From contig RFKO01000124.1 in assembly GCA_003694235.1 (NCBI GenBank), positions 1 to 10,520 on the forward strand: a DNA stretch of 10,520 nucleotides, written 5' to 3'. The notes under the pieces were generated by a model. That model saw only the letters and a program-made list of their open reading frames with translations. It searched no databases and was not told the origin of the DNA. The position numbers and the translations under genes are program-made. Of the stretch, positions 5,590-10,520 are shown piece by piece (within the stretch, counting starts at the first letter, position 1; each line of letters opens with the position of its first letter). The DNA comes from Anaerolineae bacterium (lineage in GTDB: Bacteria > Chloroflexota > Anaerolineae > Anaerolineales > UBA11858).

Positions 5590-5616
5590 CGTTCAACTTC
5601 TGAGAGAAGCTGAACG
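5590..5616 (+). other. Intercistronic RNA hairpin between ilvB and ilvN
   Basis: CGTTCA (5590-5595) pairs with TGAACG (5611-5616), and CTTCT (5597-5601) with AGAAG (5605-5609), with one A-C mismatch and a GAG loop: 11 pairs in all. No T-tract follows, so it is unlikely to terminate transcription. It begins 7 nt after the ilvB stop and could stabilise or mark the mRNA. The role is unknown. Confidence 0.6.
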
Positions 5617-5646
5617 CCTGTATAAAGCCTTCTGGAGGATGACAAA

Positions 5647-6201
5647 ATGCAACACACCCTGTTCGCTCTGGTAGAAAACAAACCCGGTGTGCTCAACCGG
5701 GTGGCATCCCTGTTCCGCAGACGCAATTTCAACATCGAATCGCTCAATGTGGGACAGACCGAGTCGCCCGAAATCTCCCGCATGACCATCGTGATGGACG
5801 GCGACGAACGCGATGTACGCATCGTCGAGGCCAATCTGTACAAACTGGTCAACGTGATTGACGTACAGGAAGTCACCAATCGCCCGGCGGTGCTGCGCGA
5901 TCTGGCGCTGATCAAAGTGCGCGCCGCGCCCGAAAAGCGCGCCGAGATCGCCAATCTGGCTTCCATCTTCCGCGCCAATATCGTGGACGTCGCGCCCGAC
6001 TCGGTCATCGTGGAGATCACCGGCACAGAAGACAAAATCGAGAGCCTGGTGGAATTGCTGCGCCCGATGGGCATCCTGGAAATGGTGCGTACCGGCCAGG
6101 TCGCCATGATGCGCGGCGACCAGCCCGGCGCTCGACACACCCCCGGCGCCGGCAACAACGGCAACGGCTACCACAAACAAAACACCGAATACCTTAACTG
6201 A
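5647..6201 (+). CDS. ilvN: Acetolactate synthase, regulatory small subunit
   Basis: IlvN binds and activates IlvB and mediates end-product inhibition by valine. The 184-residue protein has an N-terminal ACT domain (about residues 3-75: [21 protein letters not shown], then [10 protein letters not shown]) and the usual C-terminal small-subunit domain (about 80-160, with [20 protein letters not shown]). Asn11, Gly14 and Asn29 sit at the positions that form the valine site in E. coli IlvH, by alignment from memory, so valine feedback is probably kept. The last 20 or so residues are a low-complexity Gly/Asn/His tail not typical of the family core. A GGAGG site lies 8 nt before the ATG. The gene follows ilvB by 63 bp, and its stop codon overlaps the ilvC ribosome-binding site. 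Confidence 0.95.
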   Translation: MQHTLFALVENKPGVLNRVASLFRRRNFNIESLNVGQTESPEISRMTIVMDGDERDVRIVEANLYKLVNVIDVQEVTNRPAVLRDLALIKVRAAPEKRAEIANLASIFRANIVDVAPDSVIVEITGTEDKIESLVELLRPMGILEMVRTGQVAMMRGDQPGARHTPGAGNNGNGYHKQNTEYLN

Positions 6202-6212
6202 AGGAGAAATTC

Positions 6213-7226
6213 ATGGCTACCATCTATTACGATAAAGACGCCAACCCCGAGTTGATCCGCTCGAAGAAAGTGGCGGTGATCGGTTTCGGTTCTCAAGGTC
6301 ACGCTCACAGCCTCAACTTGCGCGACAGCGGGGTCGAGGTATGCGTCGGCTTGCGTCAGGACAGCAAATCATGGAAGAAAGCCGAAGACGCCGGCCTGAC
6401 GGTCAAAACCGTCGCCGAGGCCGCCGAATGGGCCGACGTGATCATGATGCTCGCTCCGGATACCGCCCAACCGGCCATCTACGAGGAAAGCGTTCGCCCG
6501 CATCTGGCTCCCGGCAAGACGCTGATGTTCGCCCACGGCTTCAACATCCGCTTCGGCACCATCGTCCCTCCCTCGGATGTGGATGTCAGCATGGTGGCGC
6601 CCAAAGCGCCGGGACACCGCGTGCGCGAACTCTACCTGGAAGGCCAGGGCACGCCGGCGTTGCTGGCCGTCTATCAGGATGCCAGCGGCCAGGCCAAGGA
6701 GATGGCCATCTCCTACGCCCATGCCCTGGGCGTCACCCGCGCCGGCGCGCTGGAAACCACCTTCGCCGAGGAAACCGAGACCGACCTGTTCGGCGAACAA
6801 GCCGTGCTGTGCGGCGGCGTCTCCGCCCTGGTGAAGGCCGCCTTCGAGACGCTGGTGGAAGCCGGCTATCAACCCGAGGTGGCCTACTTCGAGTGCATGC
6901 ACGAACTCAAACTGATCGTCGACTTGATGTACCGCGGCGGCCTGAACTACATGCGCTATTCGGTTTCCGATACCGCCGAGCACGGCGATTACTACGCCGG
7001 TTCGCAGATCATCACCGAGGAGACCAAGTACACCATGAGTCAGTTGCTCAAAGACATTCAGGACGGCACATACGCCCATAACTGGATCGAGGAAAACAAG
7101 AAGGGCCGCCCGTGGTTCAACGAGCAGCGCCGTCGGCAGCAGGAACACCTGATCGAGAAAGTCGGCGCCAATCTGCGCGCCATGATGCCGTTTGTCGACC
7201 CGGTAGAGATTAAACCGGGAGAATAA
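6213..7226 (+). CDS. ilvC: Ketol-acid reductoisomerase, class I (short form)
   Basis: IlvC uses NAD(P)H and Mg2+ to isomerise and reduce acetolactate or acetohydroxybutyrate to the dihydroxy acids that IlvD uses. The 337-residue length is that of the short class I enzyme. The N-terminal Rossmann domain has [11 protein letters not shown] (GxGxxG at 24-29). The cofactor loop LRQDSKS (Arg48, Ser51, Ser53) is of the NADPH-preferring kind. The active-site His108 lies in [10 protein letters not shown]. Metal ligands are Asp191 and Glu195 in TDLFGEQ, and Glu227 and Glu231 in [25 protein letters not shown] (6201-6206) starts on the last base of the ilvN stop and lies 6 nt before the ATG, so the two genes are tightly coupled. 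leuA follows after 14 bp. Confidence 0.97.
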   Translation: MATIYYDKDANPELIRSKKVAVIGFGSQGHAHSLNLRDSGVEVCVGLRQDSKSWKKAEDAGLTVKTVAEAAEWADVIMMLAPDTAQPAIYEESVRPHLAPGKTLMFAHGFNIRFGTIVPPSDVDVSMVAPKAPGHRVRELYLEGQGTPALLAVYQDASGQAKEMAISYAHALGVTRAGALETTFAEETETDLFGEQAVLCGGVSALVKAAFETLVEAGYQPEVAYFECMHELKLIVDLMYRGGLNYMRYSVSDTAEHGDYYAGSQIITEETKYTMSQLLKDIQDGTYAHNWIEENKKGRPWFNEQRRRQQEHLIEKVGANLRAMMPFVDPVEIKPGE

Positions 7227-7240
7227 AGTGTGAGGTCGTT

Positions 7241-8887
7241 ATGATTAGCAATCCAAATTACGTCCGCATATTCGATACCACCCTGCGCGATGGGGAACAA
7301 TCCCCCGGCGCATCGCTGACCTCCAGCGAAAAACTGGAGATCGCCCGTAACCTGGCGCGTCTCGGTGTGGACGTGATCGAGGCCGGCTTCCCGGCAGCCT
7401 CCCCGGATGACTTCGAAGCCGTCCGCCGGATTGCCATAGAAGTCGGGAACATGCGCCCAGACGATCTGCCATCCGGCAGGCCGCCGATCATCTGCGGGCT
7501 GGCGCGCGCCACCAAGGGCGATATTGACGCCGCCTGGGGAGCGGTGCGCGAAGCCGCCCACCCGCGCATCCACACCTTCCTGGCCACCTCCCCCATCCAC
7601 ATGAAACACAAGCTGCGCATGGATCCGGAGGAGGTGGTGGAACGTGTGCGTCAGATGGTGGCTTACGCCCGCTCGCTGTGCGAGGACGTGGAATTCTCGC
7701 CGGAGGACGCCGGGCGTAGCGATCCGGAATTCCTGTACCTGGTGCTGGGCGAAGCCATCAAGGCCGGCGCGACCACCCTGAACATTCCCGACACGGTGGG
7801 ATACACCACCCCCGATGAGTTCGGCCGCCTGATCGAAGGCATCATCGCCAACACACCCGGCATCGAAAACGTGGTGGTCTCCGTGCACTGCCACAACGAC
7901 CTGGGACTGGCTACCGCCAACACGCTGGCCGGCATCCGCGCCGGGGCGCGTCAGGCCGAGGTCACGATCAACGGTATCGGCGAGCGCGCCGGCAACACCT
8001 CGCTGGAGGAAGTGGTCATGGCGCTCAAGACGCGTTATCCCGTCTTTGGGCTGGAAACCGGCATCGATACCACCCAGATCACCCGCCTCAGCCGCATGGT
8101 CTCGAACTACACCGGCATCCCCGTCCAACCCAACAAAGCCATCGTAGGGGCCAACGCCTTCGCGCACGAGGCCGGCATCCACCAGGACGGGATGCTCAAA
8201 CACAACAACACGTACGAAATCATGCGCCCGGAAGCCGTCGGGCTGCACCGCTCGCGCCTGGTGCTGGGAAAGCACTCCGGCCGTCACGCGCTGCGCGTGC
8301 GCCTGGAAGAACTGGGCTACGAACTGAGCGACGAGGAGGTCAACGCAGTCTTCAAGCGCTTCAAAGAACTGGCCGACAAGAAGAAAACCATCACCGACGC
8401 CGACCTGGAAGCGCTGGTCGAAGACCAGATGGATACCAGCGAAGCGTTCTACAAACTGGATGGCCTGCAGGTAGCCTGCGGCACGATGGGCATGCCCACC
8501 GCCACCGTGCGGCTGATCGGGCCGGACGGCGAGGCGCACCTGCACGCGGCCATCGGTACAGGACCGGTGGATGCCACTTACAAAGCGATCGACGCCATCG
8601 TGCGGGCGCCCAATACCTTGCTGGAGTTCAACGTGCACGCGGTGACCGAAGGCATCGATGCCATCGGCGAAGTGACCGTCCGCCTGCAGCCCGAAAACGG
8701 TGAAGTCATCACCCGCACCTCACCTCAGAACGGCCATGCGCGCACCCGCACCTTCGGCGGTTACGGCGCAGACACCGACATCATCGTCGCCAGCGCCAAA
8801 GCCTATCTGGCCGCGCTGAACAAAATGCTCGCCGCCCGCCAGCGGGTGGAGGCTGCCGAAATCGCCGTCCAACAACCTTCCGCCTGA
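7241..8887 (+). CDS. leuA: 2-isopropylmalate synthase
   Basis: LeuA condenses acetyl-CoA with 2-ketoisovalerate, the first committed step of leucine synthesis. The 548-residue protein contains the HMGL-like TIM barrel: [16 protein letters not shown] (residues 9-24), the metal ligands His216 and His218 in SVHCHNDLG, and [21 protein letters not shown] linker with [14 protein letters not shown] follows, and then the C-terminal LeuA regulatory domain (about 395-535, including [19 protein letters not shown] and [25 protein letters not shown]). That domain binds leucine in characterised enzymes, so feedback inhibition is likely. Homocitrate or citramalate synthase is less likely given the leuC neighbour. 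The ribosome-binding site (GAGG at 7232-7235) is weaker than at the other operon genes. Confidence 0.95.
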   Translation: MISNPNYVRIFDTTLRDGEQSPGASLTSSEKLEIARNLARLGVDVIEAGFPAASPDDFEAVRRIAIEVGNMRPDDLPSGRPPIICGLARATKGDIDAAWGAVREAAHPRIHTFLATSPIHMKHKLRMDPEEVVERVRQMVAYARSLCEDVEFSPEDAGRSDPEFLYLVLGEAIKAGATTLNIPDTVGYTTPDEFGRLIEGIIANTPGIENVVVSVHCHNDLGLATANTLAGIRAGARQAEVTINGIGERAGNTSLEEVVMALKTRYPVFGLETGIDTTQITRLSRMVSNYTGIPVQPNKAIVGANAFAHEAGIHQDGMLKHNNTYEIMRPEAVGLHRSRLVLGKHSGRHALRVRLEELGYELSDEEVNAVFKRFKELADKKKTITDADLEALVEDQMDTSEAFYKLDGLQVACGTMGMPTATVRLIGPDGEAHLHAAIGTGPVDATYKAIDAIVRAPNTLLEFNVHAVTEGIDAIGEVTVRLQPENGEVITRTSPQNGHARTRTFGGYGADTDIIVASAKAYLAALNKMLAARQRVEAAEIAVQQPSA

Positions 8888-8911
8888 CCGACAAGAAGAG
8901 AGGAGCAAAAA

Positions 8912-9118
8912 ATGTCCACCCCCAACCCAAACCCTCCCGAACATGCCTTCGAGAGCTTCCCTGAACCCCGCACCTGGCCGGAGAAATGGCACACCGAGGC
9001 GTTGACACCCCCCCAACGGCCGGCCTCCCCTCCAGCGGACATGCCTATGGAGACCTTCCCTGAACCCAATACCATCCCTTCCGGTTGGGATACATCCTCG
9101 ATGCAACCCTTGCGCTGA
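8912..9118 (+). CDS. Unrecognised 68-aa proline-rich protein in the leucine operon
   Basis: I do not recognise this gene. It lies 24 bp after leuA, with a strong AGGAG (8901-8905) 6 nt before the ATG, and its stop overlaps the leuC start by one base, so it is almost surely translated. It has 17 Pro in 68 residues, no transmembrane segment, no Cys and no known motif, and is probably disordered. It holds two related units, [14 protein letters not shown] (13-26) and [14 protein letters not shown] (46-59), identical at 8 of 14 positions. The matching DNA CTTCCCTGAACCC recurs exactly at 8956-8968 and 9055-9067, 99 bp apart, which suggests an internal duplication. Position suggests a partner or assembly factor for LeuA or isopropylmalate isomerase, or simply a coupling cistron for leuC, but this is speculation. 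Confidence 0.75.
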   Translation: MSTPNPNPPEHAFESFPEPRTWPEKWHTEALTPPQRPASPPADMPMETFPEPNTIPSGWDTSSMQPLR

Positions 9119-10520
9119 TGCAACCGATGCAACCCAAAACGCTCTTCGAGAAAATCTGGGAATCCCACGTTGTGGCTCAAGAGGCGGCTTCGCCCGCCGT
9201 GCTGTACATTGACCTGCACCTGATACACGAGGTTACCTCGCCGCAGGCGTTCAGCGGATTGCGACGGCGTGGGCTGCGCGTGCGCCGTCCCGACCGCACG
9301 GTGGCGACGATGGACCATTCTACGCCCACCAGCGAGCTTTCACTGCGTGTGATCGACGAAGAGGGCGCCCGGCAGCTGCGTCAACTAGAGGAGAACTGCC
9401 GCGAGTTCGGCATTCCACTTTACGACCTGAAAGACCCTCAACGCGGCATCGTCCACGTGATCGGTCCCGAACTGGGGCTGACTCAGCCCGGTATGACCAT
9501 CGTCTGCGGCGACAGTCACACCGCCACCCACGGCGCTTTTGGCGCGCTGGCTTTCGGCATCGGCACCAGCGAGGTGGAGCACGTACTCGCCACGCAATGC
9601 CTGTTGCAATATCGCCCCAAGACCATGCTGGTCGAATTCCGGGGGCGTCTGCCAAAAGGTGTGACCGCCAAAGACATGATTCTAGCATTGATTGCCGAGA
9701 TCGGCGTGGGCGGCGGCACCGGTCACGTGATCGAGTACGCCGGCGAGGCGGTGCATTCCCTTTCGATGGAAGGGCGCATGACGCTGTGCAACATGAGCAT
9801 CGAAGGCGGGGCGCGCGCCGGCATGGTCGCCCCGGACGACACCACCTTTGAGTATCTCGCCGGCCGGGAGTTCGCTCCCAAAGGCGCGGCCTGGGATGCC
9901 GCCGTGGAACGCTGGCGTCAACTGCCCTCCGACCCCGGCGCGCAGTACGATAAGACCGTCACGCTGGATGTCTCGCGCCTCGAGCCGATGGTCACGTATG
10001 GCACCAACCCCGGCATGGGCGTTCCCATCACCCAGCGCATTCCCGATCCGGCGCAGGAACGCGACGCGGCAAAACGCGCCGCGCTGGAAAAGGCGCTGCG
10101 CTACATGGATTTGCGCCCTGGCCAGCCGATGGAGGGTCAGCCGGTGAACGTGGTCTTCATCGGCAGCTGCACCAACTCGCGTCTGAGCGACCTGCGTCAG
10201 GCCGCCGCGTTGCTACGCGGGCGCAAGGTGGCCCCCGGCGTGCGGATGCTGGTCGTCCCCGGTTCGGAGAACGTGCGCCGGCAGGCCGAGGCCGAAGGGC
10301 TGGATCGCGTCTTCCGCGAGGCGGGCGCGGAATGGCGCTATGCCGGTTGCAGCATGTGCATCGCCATGAACGGCGATCAATTGCAGCCAGGGCAATACGC
10401 CGTCAGCACCAGCAACCGCAACTTCGAGGGGCGGCAGGGCAAAGGCGGGCGCACCTTCCTCGCCAGCCCGCTCACCGCCGCGGCCTCCGCCATCGCCGGT
10501 CACCTCGCCGACCCCCGCCC
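9118..10520 (+). CDS. leuC: 3-isopropylmalate dehydratase, large subunit (3' end cut by the window edge)
   Basis: LeuC carries the [4Fe-4S] cluster of isopropylmalate isomerase, which together with LeuD converts 2- to 3-isopropylmalate. The frame is open for 467 codons to the window end. E. coli LeuC is 466 aa, so only a few residues are missing. Seen in order: [69 protein letters not shown], then the cluster cysteines Cys351 (GSCTNSR) and Cys411/Cys414 ([14 protein letters not shown]), and [16 protein letters not shown] near the end. This spacing matches bacterial LeuC. The ATG at 9118 overlaps the upstream TGA, and another ATG at 9127 is possible. Neither has a ribosome-binding site, so translation is probably coupled to the small upstream gene. 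Confidence 0.95.
   Translation, partial: MQPMQPKTLFEKIWESHVVAQEAASPAVLYIDLHLIHEVTSPQAFSGLRRRGLRVRRPDRTVATMDHSTPTSELSLRVIDEEGARQLRQLEENCREFGIPLYDLKDPQRGIVHVIGPELGLTQPGMTIVCGDSHTATHGAFGALAFGIGTSEVEHVLATQCLLQYRPKTMLVEFRGRLPKGVTAKDMILALIAEIGVGGGTGHVIEYAGEAVHSLSMEGRMTLCNMSIEGGARAGMVAPDDTTFEYLAGREFAPKGAAWDAAVERWRQLPSDPGAQYDKTVTLDVSRLEPMVTYGTNPGMGVPITQRIPDPAQERDAAKRAALEKALRYMDLRPGQPMEGQPVNVVFIGSCTNSRLSDLRQAAALLRGRKVAPGVRMLVVPGSENVRRQAEAEGLDRVFREAGAEWRYAGCSMCIAMNGDQLQPGQYAVSTSNRNFEGRQGKGGRTFLASPLTAAASAIAGHLADPR

Noticed and set aside
7058..8638. A 526-codon minus-strand frame opposite leuA, and similar long antisense frames opposite ilvD, ilvB, ilvN and ilvC
   Set aside because: They lie exactly opposite well-identified genes and are the usual by-product of GC-rich codon bias. 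None shows recognisable motifs.
1..10520. CRISPR arrays, insertion sequences, tRNA or rRNA genes, defence or prophage genes
   Set aside because: No direct-repeat/spacer pattern, transposase motif, tRNA-like fold or rRNA stretch was seen. The whole window is accounted for by biosynthetic genes and their control regions.

Overview
This window carries amino-acid biosynthesis genes from a GC-rich bacterium. Gene content, the plant-like cystathionine gamma-synthase and near-consensus TTGACA/TAnnnT promoters with little or no 5' UTR suggest Chloroflexota (an Anaerolineae-like lineage). That placement is an inference from recalled similarity and was not tested.

Layout. Positions 1-170 (minus strand) hold the first 56 codons of argG (argininosuccinate synthase). 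Positions 171-612 are a divergent control region. It has two promoters placed back to back with their -35 boxes 9 bp apart, each followed at once by a short leader-peptide gene and a Rho-independent terminator. An Arg-rich leader (359-270, minus) precedes argG. A Met-rich leader (444-536, plus) precedes a cystathionine gamma-synthase-type metB gene (613-1815). Positions 1816-2103 hold a third promoter, a leader peptide rich in Ile, Leu and Val (1907-2020) and a third terminator, just ahead of the branched-chain operon. That operon reads ilvD (2104-3771), ilvB (3898-5583), ilvN (5647-6201), ilvC (6213-7226), leuA (7241-8887), an unrecognised 68-codon proline-rich gene (8912-9118) and leuC (9118 to the window edge, truncated within a few codons of its expected end).

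How it works together. IlvB/IlvN, IlvC and IlvD make the 2-keto acids for valine and isoleucine. LeuA and LeuC (with LeuD, expected beyond the window) divert 2-ketoisovalerate to leucine. The metB product makes cystathionine on the way to methionine, and ArgG makes argininosuccinate on the way to arginine.

The main discovery is regulatory. Each of the three transcription units begins with a leader peptide rich in the amino acid its genes produce. In each, a segment inside the leader reading frame, 13-20 nt past the control codons, is complementary to the 5' arm of the terminator, so it can form an antiterminator. This is the design of ribosome-mediated transcription attenuation (trp/his/ilv type). 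The Ile/Leu/Val version is classical in kind. Met- and Arg-specific versions are much less familiar, and having all three within 2.1 kb suggests a lineage that uses this mechanism widely. A second novelty is the small proline-rich protein translated between leuA and leuC.
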